Of a DNA stretch of 64,000 bases, positions 49,807-61,765 are shown piece by piece; positions within the stretch are counted from its first letter, which is position 1; the number at the start of each line of letters is the position of its first letter. The notes under the pieces were generated by a model that did no database searches, was not told the DNA's origin, and worked only from the letters and a program-made list of their open reading frames with translations. Made by a program: the position numbers and the translations under genes. This DNA is from Rostratula benghalensis (taxonomy: Eukaryota > Chordata > Aves > Charadriiformes > Rostratulidae), in contig VXAI01000039.1 in assembly GCA_013399305.1 (NCBI GenBank), positions 1,849,198 to 1,913,197 on the forward strand, given 5' to 3'.

Positions 49807-52800
49807 TAGGCTTAAGATTCATACAAGAACGGAACCTCCACAACACAACAAGTCACCTGATATTTGTCATCAACTGCACTTTTCAGTTTGCTTAACTTCC
49901 GAAACTTACTCTGCCTCAGTTTAATTCTACTCCTCTTACAGTACAGTTAACATAATTTATATTCCTAAATGACTTGGGTGTACTTGAAAAATCCTGCTCT
50001 TCAGAGATTAGCTTCTTGCTCATCCAAATAATTAAATGCAAGCTTAGACTAATGAAAAGTTCCTGGCAGTTTTTAGATTGCATTATCAATAAAAAATTGA
50101 CAATGAGTTTTGATCCGAGGCAACAAAACACTAAGAACTTTGATAAATTTGCATTGGTAGCTCCTGATGCAGCAAACACTTAGGCAAACACATAGCTTTC
50201 TACAGGTATTCTTATGACCAAATATAAGTTTGTATTTCAATGACTGCAGAATTAGACCTGGATTTCACTTATCTACAGCTGTACTCCAGAGGTAGCAGCA
50301 ATAGAAAATTAAAATGCACCACAAGTGCCTTCTTGGTAGTGACCAATTTGACAAAAAAAGAAATTAAAATCAATGATTATTATTGAAAATCACCTTCGCA
50401 GAAGCACTTCACCTTAAAAGCCATTAACACCTTAGTAAGGCCTCACAATGTACTCCTTCTTACACCTTTCTGTTCTACAAACCACCCATGAAATAAAAGC
50501 TTTAGAGGTTTACAGAAAACCAGTAAGCACTGAACTTACTTAACAAAAGCACTCATATATATATGATAATTAAAAAATGGAAGTTGACAATGCACTATCA
50601 AAGCAGAGGAAACAACAACTTCATTTACAAGAGCTGAATTTTTGTCTGCTTTGCCTGGTTGCAACAGTTGTAATACTAACATAGGAAACTTGCTATTTAT
50701 CATTTCAGAAAGGTCCTTTATTATTACTCTTTATGATCCATACCATCAAGATATGGAAACTTAAGAGTTGCTAAGCTGGTGTTCTAACCATGTTAAAATA
50801 CAGCCACAACTATACAGGAATTGCCATTTCCTGGAGACACAGAGGACTCATCTACTTTAGTACCCGTCATTTCCAAAGGGTCAAGAAATTCTTCTGTAAA
50901 CATCCCCCAGTAGTCTAAACTTCAATTGCAGTTGCTGTTCACAGAATTGCTTCAGTCCTGAAACACTAGTAAGCACTGGTACCCAAAAAGCACCTCACCT
51001 TTCAATGAAATGAAATGTTCCAATAAAAATATAGAAAAAGTATTTTAATGTTTGGATCCCTCTCCCAAAACTGCCAGCTTAATAAAATACATTAAACTCA
51101 AACTTTTCCATAAGCTTGACCTTTCATTCAAAAATATTAGTTCAGAAGTTATGACGTCTTTACTGAAATAACATTACTGATTATACTCCATCACAATATC
51201 TACAGCAATTTCACAGTTTTGCCTCCTACACACTGTGTCTGCAAGCTCTTAGTGGGGCAACAGCATAGTTTACTACCAAACAGTCCCGGCTGCCATGTTT
51301 CTCCTCAGAAGAGCTAAATGACTCACTCTGGGTTGGGTTTGCAGGTTGTTTTCCCTCCTGAAAAGGCATACAACAAAAGCAGATGGAAGAACATGTCACA
51401 GGCATCAGCCTGTTCACTAATTAGGGATACCTCTACGCTCCTGTTTGTTCTCTCTCCACTATACATCTCACAGTGCTTCTATCATCTTAATTCAAGACCT
51501 CCTAGATCCTAAATTCAAAGACTGATACTGATACAAAGACTGACTACTTGAGTACACGTTTCCCAGCCGCCAGCACACCACTGCAGTTTGGGGGAGTGGA
51601 ACAGAACTAACAAACCTAAACCATTAACACCTCATTTGAAGAAAATATGGTACTTTTGCATTCTCTCAATTTATTAGCAGAAGTCAGAACTGAGTTATAT
51701 CAGAGAAACAAGAGAAAATAAATCTGTAAATATTAAAAAAGTTAACCTCCTACTAAAAATATCTTATACTAAAATGTGAGAAAACACAGTACTTACTTAC
51801 ATTTAAAAGAGCCACTAAATATGATTTAGCCTGTTACAAACAAACAAACACGGCATTCACGCGTCAGCAAGCTAGCTGGAGTAATTGTTTAGAGACTACT
51901 ATTGTAAAACATTCTCAGGTTGATAGCAGAGAATATGCACAGCATGGTTTCTGGAAAGGAAACCTTTTTTCAGCTAGTAGAATTTTGTAACAGCAACAGT
52001 GAAGTAAAGAAAAATTGCTGAAAAAACTGATTTTCAAAAAGCCTCCCCCAAAGTCTCAAGAGGCCAGTAAGTAAAATTAATCTCGGTGTTAGGGGGAAGG
52101 TTATTTGTGTTTAGATGCCAGCAACAAAGCTTCAAAAGAAGCAGCAGTAAAAGTGGTCTATTATCTTGCAGAAAAGGGTTAACAGCAGCAGGCCAGGGTT
52201 CTGTACTAGATTACTTCACATATTCTCTAAAGATCCAGAAACCAAGAAGTGGCAAAACTCACTCAGACAAAAATTATTAAGGTTAAGACAAGCTAAGAAA
52301 CTGTAAGAACTTCAGAGTCTAACCCTGCTACATAGAAAGCGAAGTACATGACAGACAAGAAGAACAATTGACAAAGTATTGCATGTGAAGGTGAATACTG
52401 TACTTGCCAACTTCCTGGGTTATAACAATGAATAAATAAATAGACACGTTCACTCCAGATAACTCGTTGAAGAATGATACTCGGTAAAAGAGAAAAATAA
52501 TGTTAGGATGCATTTCAAATATTTTGGAAAATAATACAATTGGTACTTTGCAAACTGAATGCAGCATTCCAAGTAGGCACACAATGTAAAAAATGGTTTG
52601 ACACGCTAATTAAACAGTTTCAAAAAAATTAATAATTGCTGACAGCAGCTTAAAGGTGATGCCAAAAAGCATCAGAAAAAATCAGGTATGTTAACTGTAA
52701 TTGACAGATGCAGAATAATACACTGGAAAAGGTATAGCAAAGAGACCAACTCCTTTGAGTTCAACTGGAGTTTTGTAACAGTGCGAATACATTCAGTGAA

Positions 52801-53814
52801 ACTACGGGGTTAAAACATCATGAATCGCGTAAGACATTATGATAAAATTCCTGATTAATACATTTCATACAATTGCTCAGATCCCCAAACTTGGTTTTAA
52901 AAAACCCCACACAAACTGCAAACCTAACACACTTTTTAAAAGGATTACGTCTTTTATTAAATAGCACAATAAGTTCTAACAACAATTAAGACTAATCTTA
53001 AAGAATACTGAACTACTAGAAGTTTTATACATGAAACTTTTCAGTGACACTACACACTTCTCTAAAAAGTGATTCTGAAATGAAGGGGAAGACAAAAGGA
53101 TACGTGTCCTATAACAAAATCCTAATTCTTTTCTGGAGATGGCAAATAATAGGCAGAGAGAATAGCACAAAAGTTAAACTAAACTATCAGTTCCACAATC
53201 AGTAGAATTCTTGAATATGATTTTTTTTTTCTTCTTTGGCAGCAGCCAGCAAGCACACACAGCTCTGCAACAGTCACAGCACATTCTGCCTTTAGCCCAG
53301 CTAGCAAACTAAAAAAAGCTTGTTTGGTTATTAGGAGGGGGTAGCATAGTAGTCACGCTGCAGGATCTGAACATATAAGGGAGGTCACAGAAGATAATAG
53401 GACAGTAGTACGGACAGTTACTGCAGTGGTGGAATACAGCAGCAGACAGGGGATACAAATCCACAGGAAACCAGGTTTTGCTAGCTCTGCTGCTACCACA
53501 AAACAATTTGTCTCCCTTGTGTTTTACAGATCTGAATACTAATATTTCTGCACACTGTAGCTTTGATCACTGTGTTAAACGTAGCTGTACTGAATAAAAG
53601 GATTAGTTTGTCCAGATTGGCACAGCTATGACTGTGATATAAAGAGAACTCCAGGGAAAAACCTTTGAAGATCAAGTGAGTGCTCTGTTACGTAGGTTGA
53701 ATTGGCAGTAGTAGCTGAAGGTAGGTTTTGTCATGCATACAGTTTACAGTATGATACATACTACAATACTTCTGCAGTTCAGTAAACAGATAACAAGCAT
53801 TTTTAGATTACCTA
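49807..53814. other. Non-repetitive AT-rich sequence
   Basis: No recognised gene or transposon. A strong plus-strand acceptor-like tract (T11 then TTCTTTGGCAG, ending about 53243) has no partner donor nearby. Confidence 0.45.
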
Positions 53815-53815
53815 A

Positions 53816-54190
53816 ATGTGTAGGGAAAGGCAAGGAAGGAGAGGCGGTGGGGTGGCCCTCTACGTTAGGGACAGATTTGAATGCCTAGAACTTAACATGA
53901 ATGACAGTGTTGAGTGTTTATGGATAAGAATCAAAGGGAAGGCAAGTAAAGCAGACATCATGGTGGGAGTTTGTTACAGACACCCCAACCAGGATGTAGA
54001 GGTTGATGAAATATTCTATAAGCAGCTGGCAGAGGTCTCACGATTGCTCACCCTTGTTCTCGTGGGAGACTTCAACTTCCCAGACGTCTGCTGGAAATAT
54101 AACACAGCAGAAAGGGAACAATCCCCGAGGTTCCTGCAGTGTGTGGAAGCCAACTTCCTAATGCAGCTGGTGAGGGAGCCAACCACATGA
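53816..54190 (+). pseudogene. CR1 ORF2 endonuclease fragment
   Basis: About 124 codons encode the C-terminal part of an APE-type endonuclease. The motif GDFN, carrying the conserved Asp and Asn of this fold, is intact at 54065-54076. The first catalytic residues of the domain are absent through 5' truncation. The frame ends at a TGA (54188-54190). Recognisable CR1 codons continue in another frame directly afterwards, which shows a single-base-type frameshift here. Confidence 0.9.
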
Positions 54191-54767
54191 AAGAGCCCTG
54201 CTAGACCTGCTGCTTGTTAATAGAGAAGGTCTTGTGGGTGATGTAAAGGTTGGAGGTCATCTTAGGCAGATGCCACCTTGGACTTCCAAAGGGCAAAGTT
54301 TGGCCTGTTTAGGAGCATGGTTGTGAGTGGCCCTTGGGAGACAGTCCTGAAGGGCACAGGTGCCCAGTAAGGCTGGTCATACTTCAAGGAGGAACACTGA
54401 AAAGCACAGGAGAAGGCCGTCCCCAAGTTCTGTAAAACAAGCTGACAGGCAAGAAAACCAGCCTGGCTAATTAGAGAGCTTAGGCTGGACCTCAGGATTA
54501 AAAGGAAAGTTTACAGTCTTTAGAAAAGGGGGTTGGCAACTTATGAATAATACCAAGATGTAGTGAAGCTATGCATGAGGGAAAATTAGAAAGGCCAAAG
54601 CTCAATGAGAAATTAACTTGGTCGCTATGTTTAAAGATAACAAGAAGAGGTCATTTCAGTATATCAACAGAAAAAGTCTAGAGAAAACATAGATCCACTG
54701 ATGAATGAGGTTGGTGCCTTAGTGGTGGAAGACACAGAGAAGGCAGTTACTACATGCCTTCTTTGCT

Positions 54768-55697
54768 TTGGTCACTGCTAAAGCTGACCCTCATGAATCA
54801 CAGACCCTGGAAGATTTTCCCTCTGTAGTGGAGGACTGGGTTAGAGACCACTTGGCCAAACTGGGTATCCATAAATCCATGGCCCCCGAAGGGATATACC
54901 GCAAGTGCCAAGAGAACTGGCAAATGTTATTGCTGGGCCACTCTCCATCATCTTTGAAAGGTCATGGAGAACTGGAGAGGCATCTGAGGACTGAAGGAAG
55001 GCAAATATTAATCCAGTCTTCAAAAAGGGCAGGAAGGAGGCCCAAGGGAACTACAGGCCGGTTAATCTCACCTGTTCCTGGGAAGGTAATGGAACGACTT
55101 GTTCTGAAGGTCATCTCCAAACACATTGAAGAACAGGAAGTTATCGGAAGTGGTCAACATGGATTTACCAAGGGTAAATCACACTTGACCAATCTGATGG
55201 CCTTCTAGATGTTATAACTAGATGGATGGATGAGGGGAGAGCAGCAGATGTCCCCTACCTTGACTTCAGCAAGGCTTTTGACACTGTCTCCCATAACATC
55301 CTCATTAGGAAACTGAGGAAGTGTGCACTAGATGAGGGGACAGGGACGTGGGTTGAAAGATGATTGTATGACAGAACTTGGAGGGTTGTAATTTATGAAG
55401 CAGGGTCGAGTTGGAGGCCTGTAACCAGTGGTGTCCCCCAAGGGTCAATACTTGGTCCAGTCTTGTTCAACATATTCATCAATGACCTTGGACAAGGGGA
55501 CTGAGTATATCCTCAGAAAGTTCACTGATGACACCAAACTGGGAGGGCTGGCTGACACTTCAGAGGGCTGTGCCGCCATCCAGTGTGACCTGGACAAGCT
55601 GGAGAGCTGGGCAGAAAAGAACCTAATGAGGTTCAACAAGGGCAAGTGTAGGGTCCTGCAACTGGGGAGGAAGAATGCCAGGGACAATACAGGTTAG
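54768..55697 (+). pseudogene. CR1 ORF2 reverse transcriptase, broken
   Basis: Contains the RT finger and palm blocks in order. A 146-codon frame ends at a TAG (55206-55208) after the GQHGFTKGKS block. Motif A, YLDFSKAFDTV, lies at about 55256-55288, and a TGA follows at about 55360. Motif B, SGVPQGS, lies at 55427-55447. A frameshift near 55495 follows. Motif C is FTDDTKLGG starting at 55521; the usual residue before the two catalytic Asp in CR1 is Ala, here Thr. Both Asp codons survive. A stop follows near 55697. Confidence 0.92.
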
Positions 55698-55795
55698 GGG
55701 TGGACCTGCTGGAAAGCACTTCCCAGAAGAAGCAGCTGGGAGTCCTGGTAGATAGTAAACTATCCATGAGCTAGCAATATTCCCTTATCACCAAG

Positions 55796-56330
55796 ATGGC
55801 CAATGGAATCCTGGGCTGCATAGGGAAGAATGCAGCCAGTAGGTCAAGCGAGGTCATTCTCTCCCTCTACTCCGCACTGGTGAGGCCACAACTGGAATAC
55901 TGCAACCAGTTCTGGGCTCCCCAGTTCAAGAGAGACAGTGAACTACTGGAGAGAGTCCAGCATAGGACAACAAAGATGATTATGGGATTAGAGCATCATC
56001 CTTATGAGGAAAGGCTGAGAGAGCTGGGACTCTTTATCCTGGAGAAGAGAAGGCTGAGGGGAGACCTTATTAATGCTTACAAGTATCTGAAGGGTGGGTT
56101 GAAGGAGGATGGAGCCAGACTCTTTTCAGTGGTTCCCAGTGACAGGACGAGAAGCAATGGACACAAGCTGGAACATAGAAAGTTCCATTCAAATATGAGA
56201 AAAAAACCCAAACTTCTTTATGGTGAGGGTGACAGAGCACTAAAACAGGGTGGCCAAGGAGGTTGAGGAGCCCCCTTCTCTGGGAATCTCAAGACCCGCC
56301 TGGATGTCATCCTCAGTAATGTGCTCTAGG
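55796..56330 (+). pseudogene. CR1 ORF2 C-terminal region, broken
   Basis: About 156 open codons (55796-56266) cover the conserved CR1 C-terminus, including the [13 protein letters not shown] block and [10 protein letters not shown] small insertion in the lysine-rich 'NMRKK' block and a later frameshift separate it from the normal end of ORF2 near 56322. This is the same segment carried by the short CR1 fragments elsewhere in the window. Confidence 0.92.
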
Positions 56331-56406
56331 CAATCCTGCTTTAGCAGGAGAGTTGGACTAGATGATCTCCAGAGGTCCCTTTCAACTCTGACAATTCCAT
56401 GATTCC

Positions 56407-59400
56407 ACATCTTGCTGTTAAAGGGGGCCAAGTCAGGCAGCACTAGCACTCCAGCTGCATTTGAGAAACGGACAGCACAACTACAAAAGCCAAAAAGAAG
56501 TCAGAGGGAGCAAGACCAACATTGCAGCATATACTCCACACCAACTTCAGCAAATCATCAAACCACCACAAGGCTTCAGGGCACAGTTAAGCTGATCTAG
56601 GACCTAGAGGGTTCGCTACCAGCTGTGGATCCCCTCTGCCAGCTCCAACGCGTGTACTGTGTCACACTCAGCCAACTCAATTTGAATTTTAGTTCCCTTC
56701 TCACTTAAGTCCAGCAAACTAAAATGCTGGAAAACCAACAGCAAAAAAGTAATTACCAAAAAGTCAGATTAAACCAATAGCTAGCACAGGAAGAAGTCAG
56801 GGGTAAGAGAAGCTGTTTGGAACATTCCTTTGAGCAGCAGCAAAGCAGGTCAAATGAAATATAAAATGACAATCCCATAAAGGACAAGTGAATGTAACGT
56901 CTCAGAAACCCTCAATCTTTGCTAAGTTCAAAAAGACTTTATGAAGGGTAAATTGGTTTAATTTTAAGTTTCTCTTTTTTCATCTTTGCTAGGTTGTGCC
57001 TGACCTACGCAATCAATTTTGTTCCCACCACACTGCAGTATAAACAAACAATAGGAATGAGGAGGACCAAAACGTTAACATTTCTTTTGTGCCACCAAAC
57101 AAGCTTTTGTTTTTCCAGTCATTCCCAGCACCCTTCTGAAAGGTTCCCACAGCCCGTGTAAACAACACGCAAGCTGAGCGGGATGACTGTACGTACCTCC
57201 TACATCGGCAGCCAGCAACCACAGCATGCAGCTCCCCTAACTAGACAGCCACACATCCACACCATGACATGAGACACCACCCACCCCTACCCTTGAAACA
57301 AAAAATCCGGCCTGTGCTCCTGAGTCATACTGAGTGTTATCTACTGCTCCCACCAGGCACAGCCAAACATCAGGAATGGCTTAGCTGAAGTTTGACCCTC
57401 GGTTGTTTCAGTATCAGCCCACTTCTTTTCTGTTGCGTATTGGGAATTACTTGATTTCAAAACAATCAAGCATAACAGAATTCAATGGACAAATAACAAC
57501 AAAACAATTTGCAAGATTTACCATGGCAATAAGCTATAAAGCTGCAAATACAACACAGAACATGAAATGAAGAAACAATACGTTCTGGAAACAAATCAAA
57601 TGTAACCGTGAATGTCAACATTGTTTTGCTACAGCAAGTCACCCTAGTTTTAGTGCACTCTCAGGTATTTAAAACTTTCAAAATTAAGTTAAGCATTTAG
57701 AAAAACTGTCTCCGTAGTGGCAGTTTCTTAACCAGGGTTATTAACACAAGCACAGTTCTGTATTACAGGTTTGAAAAATGGAAAGTTCAGACACCTGTCT
57801 ATTTAGAAACCACTTAAGATCTACTTAGAAGGACCTGTTTAACACATATCATCGCTTCCCTGAAGATGCATGTCTAAACAGTTCAAATTACTACTGTGTT
57901 AGTAAGGGGCTACGAGAGCCTGCATGCTACTCTAGACATGTTTAATGAACATGTAGTAGCTGTTGAGGACCATATGCCACACAGCTTGTAGTGGAGAGCA
58001 AGTCCAAGCCAAAACAAAGTCCAGCAAGCTGGGAGTCAAGCAGTGACTAAGCCTAGCTCTTAACCAGACCAGAGACAGCACACTTGGAATCCACCAGCTA
58101 CCACAGGCAACACAACTAACACACCATGAAAGCGGAGGGGTATAACTGCCTCCTTCCACCACGGGCTTGCCCCCATCCTGGCAATGCAGAGAAGTTTAGA
58201 CATGCAATAGGTTAGGGAAGCACAGCAGGTTGAATCATTGCCTTCCTCCCCAGGACTCTTGCAACAAGCAGCAAACACAGTGCCCCAAGGAAACTCATTA
58301 TTTCAAATTCCATCTTGCTGGAATGTTCAACAAGGGAGGGTGGGAGGGTCAGGAAATATCCACTACAGCAACTTTACCTTAGCATGATTTAAAGGAACCT
58401 GAAGATGCCCTCAAGATGCATAAAAACTATCCCTATTGTACTCAGCAGTAAAGAAAAAAAAAGTTACCTGTCATTGCAGACCACCCACTTGAAGAAATTC
58501 CACATATCTAAAGACACATTCATGAGCTCTGGCAACAGACTGAACTGCCACAAAGGCACTCAGACACAAATGTTACAAGTAACTTGTCCGCGGGTATGTC
58601 CAGGATGGCAGTTTGAGGTCCCTTTTCTATTGCGCTAGAGTATCTCTTGCTTTGAGTATCATTGCATGGATTAAAACCAAGTAACAAGATGCAAACCCCA
58701 AGACAAGTAGGCACTCCTGCTAAATTGCATGTTTATTGCCCACCTGACCCGAGCTTAGGGCCACAGGTGACACTGCCTCGCGAAGACAAAGCATTTGGTA
58801 AAGCAAGGGTGCAGACTCTGTCTTCAACAGATTGAAAAACCATGCCAAACTAACATGGGACATTTGCCTCAAAAGATTACTAATACTTCCTTCAGAGAGG
58901 CCCGAATCCAAAGTTGTAGTTTTGATTATCATTATTAAGTGGCTATGGCCTTGAACACCAAAGAAAATATTCTTTTAAAAGCCAGCCTTATTAGGCAACA
59001 GAGAAGTCAACAAAAGCACGTACCCACTATTGTCACGCCTAGCAAAGAAATGCTAGGTTTTACAGCTACTGCAATAGCTGGTAAGGGACTTGTCAAGCAT
59101 GAACGATGCCACAATGCTGAAAGGATTGCATTGCCAGGGAACACGCTGAGCAGCTTACCCTCCAAAAAAGGGAAGCTGGGAAAAGGCTTGAAACCTTTTC
59201 TTCCCTATTGGCTTTGCCTTGTGGTGTTTCGGGCTTGTCAGTCATTTAGCAAGACAAGTAGCTTGTCCTGAAGTAGCCTGTTTGCTTCTGAAAACATTGT
59301 GGCTATTTTCATTCCCGCAGATAGATATATAAGGACATACATTCTATCCTATAAATCACGTATTTTACACAAAGACAGCAATATTCTTTCACATGCAGTT

Positions 59401-61699
59401 TGTAATATGGCAAACTCCCTACGAGCAGATCCTGCATGCCACAGCAGATCTAAACGTAATGTTTCCCTTCAAACAAGACATGGAGCTTCACCCTGAAAAA
59501 CGCAAGCTCCAAAAGTATTTGCCAGCATCTGCAAGGACACAGAGCCAATGTGTGCGGTAAGGACATTTTGCCAGTCAAAGAGGGCAGAGTTAAGTAGATA
59601 CTGTCAACAACACACACCCTGGGTTTGCAGTTCCTGTCCTTCAGAAGTTCAAAGCAATTGCCACAACTTACAACAACACAAAACCACAGCTGAGTAACCC
59701 TAACACTGCATGACCAAGTTCAGCAGTACTTCATTCCATGAAAAGGACCTCCAAACACTCAACGTGCAGTCAGCCCCCTACCACTATCCCTAAACTCTGA
59801 TAATCCCAGCAAGGGAACACACAAGTGAGGTCTCTGGTAACTTGTACCCCCATCAAGGTCTCCTCCCACCTTCATAGCCACCCAATGTGATGTTTCTAAA
59901 GTAAGAGGTGCTGAAGAAGGAGAATTACAAGCTTTTCAGACGAAAAGGTGGAGGACCAGAAGAAGGGAACATAGGAATAAGTTCAAGGATTGTCCCAGAA
60001 TCACTTCAGGTTTCTGATTTTCAGAGAAACCCATGTGTAAAGAGAGGGACCAGGGAAGGGAAAGAATAAATCTGTGATTATGACTTAGGATACTGCAATG
60101 GCAAGACTCATTCATTGAGGTTTATGAAGAGTTTAGAGGAAAGTATTGCAAATCCCCCCCCTCCCCCAGTGTCCACTTCCCCACAGCTCCAGCTTCACAA
60201 GGCCAGGTCTCACCACTGCATGTCCACATCTCTCAGCTCCACCTGGGGGCAGCTCTCCTGCCTTGGTAAGGAGGCAAATCTTGTGCTTAGCAAGTGCTGC
60301 TTCAACAGTGTGCCCTCACCTCAGCCCGTCTGTGCTGAAGAGCTCAGGCTTCTCCAGAGAAGCAACAGGCAGTTCAAGCCATTCAAATAACTGAAAGATT
60401 TTCAATAAATCACTTCAAAACATTCCCATTTTGGACAACTTTAAATAGTCAGTCCTAAAACAGGAAGCATTACTTAACTACCTCAGAGCCATCCCTCTGC
60501 AATAAGCAGCCACACAATATTTCAAGTCATAACACAAACTAAATTCACCTAGGCTAGCTTAGCCATCCACTACTTTCTACAGCTTTCCCTGATACTGTAG
60601 CCCCTAGGAAGCCGTCTTGTGTGACCAGTCAGAAACAGAGATCATTTCAAGAAATGCATTACTCCCTTTCCCCCTAGCCCCAACATCCCAATGACCCCAC
60701 ACCCATATGATACCTAGGGCACATCCAAATGTTAATCAGTACCTTAACAACACATTGGGGTTACAAAATCTGAACAGCGCTCAACCCTCTGTGAGGCTAT
60801 TAAAGGGAAACTGCTTTTCTTTCTTTAAGTATAATCTGGGGTAAATAGCATTGCAAAATGTATCATATTGGTATGACTCTTATTTACAGCCAAAAATGAA
60901 AACAGCACATACAATTAAAACATCCCCTGCTTCTCCATTTTAATGTGGCCAGTCACAAAACTACACAAATTTTACTAGTTCATACTGTGACAGTTACCAC
61001 TGATCATGTTGGAGGGATTCAGGACAGGGAAAAAAAACAGAGCTGTTTAAGCACTAATCTTGCCCTTGTAGCTACTTGTGAGTGTGCACCTACTGAAACC
61101 TTCATATCAGAACTGTACCTGCAAAACAGCATGGACCAATACGTGTCCTCCACCACAAAGCAAACTATCTCACCTCAATGCAAGCAAAGCGCACTTGAGC
61201 TAAGCAAGCTAGTTTTGTATAATAAAAACTATTTCACAAACCTCTTACCAGACAAGCTGTGGGTGCTGTATTCTTTAAGCAATGGTATCCTCTTCAGTCA
61301 CCCCAGCACATGGGAAAAGATGTTTGCTGGTATGTTAAGACACAACATTATGGAAAAAACACATTGTTTCACCCTTCTAAGAACAACTGCAGTTGTTTCA
61401 GAGAACATCGATAAAACAGAATATTGAAAAGCTACTGAATAATAAAGACTTGTCTGTTTTACAAAGATGAACAGTCTTGAAGAGATGAGGACGTAAATAA
61501 GTAGCTTTTGTCACAGTGAGCATGAACAAGACTGAATGCAGTAGTCCTATTTTTATTCTGACATTCCTTACTTTTCAAGTACTTGACCTTCCAAAATAAT
61601 TATGATATAACATATATGCATTATGTTTCCAAATTTAAATTACTTTGATGAAGGTCTGAAAAGAAATCCACTAATTTTAAGTGAATGGGGGGGAGGTCA
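56407..61699. other. Non-repetitive sequence
   Basis: No recognised gene, RNA or transposon. The longest open frame, 160 codons at 60945-61427 plus, shows no family resemblance or splice context and is not exceptional for 64 kb. Confidence 0.45.
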
Positions 61700-61765
61700 G
61701 ACACAACAAAACAAAAACAAACAAACAAACAAAAAACCCAACAAACAAACCCACCTAAAACCCCA
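61700..61765 (+). repeat. (CAAA)n / A-C-rich low complexity
   Basis: Imperfect CAAA units grade into A/C-rich DNA. Confidence 0.88.

Larger units (their letters stand above)
53815..56406 (+). mobile_element. Large CR1 LINE copy (~2.6 kb), 5'-truncated
   Basis: The longest transposon in the window. It begins inside the endonuclease part of ORF2 and continues through reverse transcriptase to the CR1 3' UTR ('gttggactagatgatctcc') and the tail 'ccatgattc'. A full CR1 is about 4.5 kb, so the 5' UTR, ORF1 and the start of ORF2 are missing, as expected from incomplete reverse transcription. ORF2 is broken by several stops and frameshifts, so it cannot encode active enzyme. No obvious target-site duplication was seen by eye. 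Confidence 0.97.

Noticed and set aside
50894..50913. A match to the start of miR-30 (tgtaaacatccc)
   Set aside because: No complementary arm follows within 80 bases, so no precursor hairpin can form.
60945..61427. 160-codon plus-strand open frame
   Set aside because: A few open stretches of this length are expected by chance in 64 kb over six frames. No family resemblance, promoter or splice sites.
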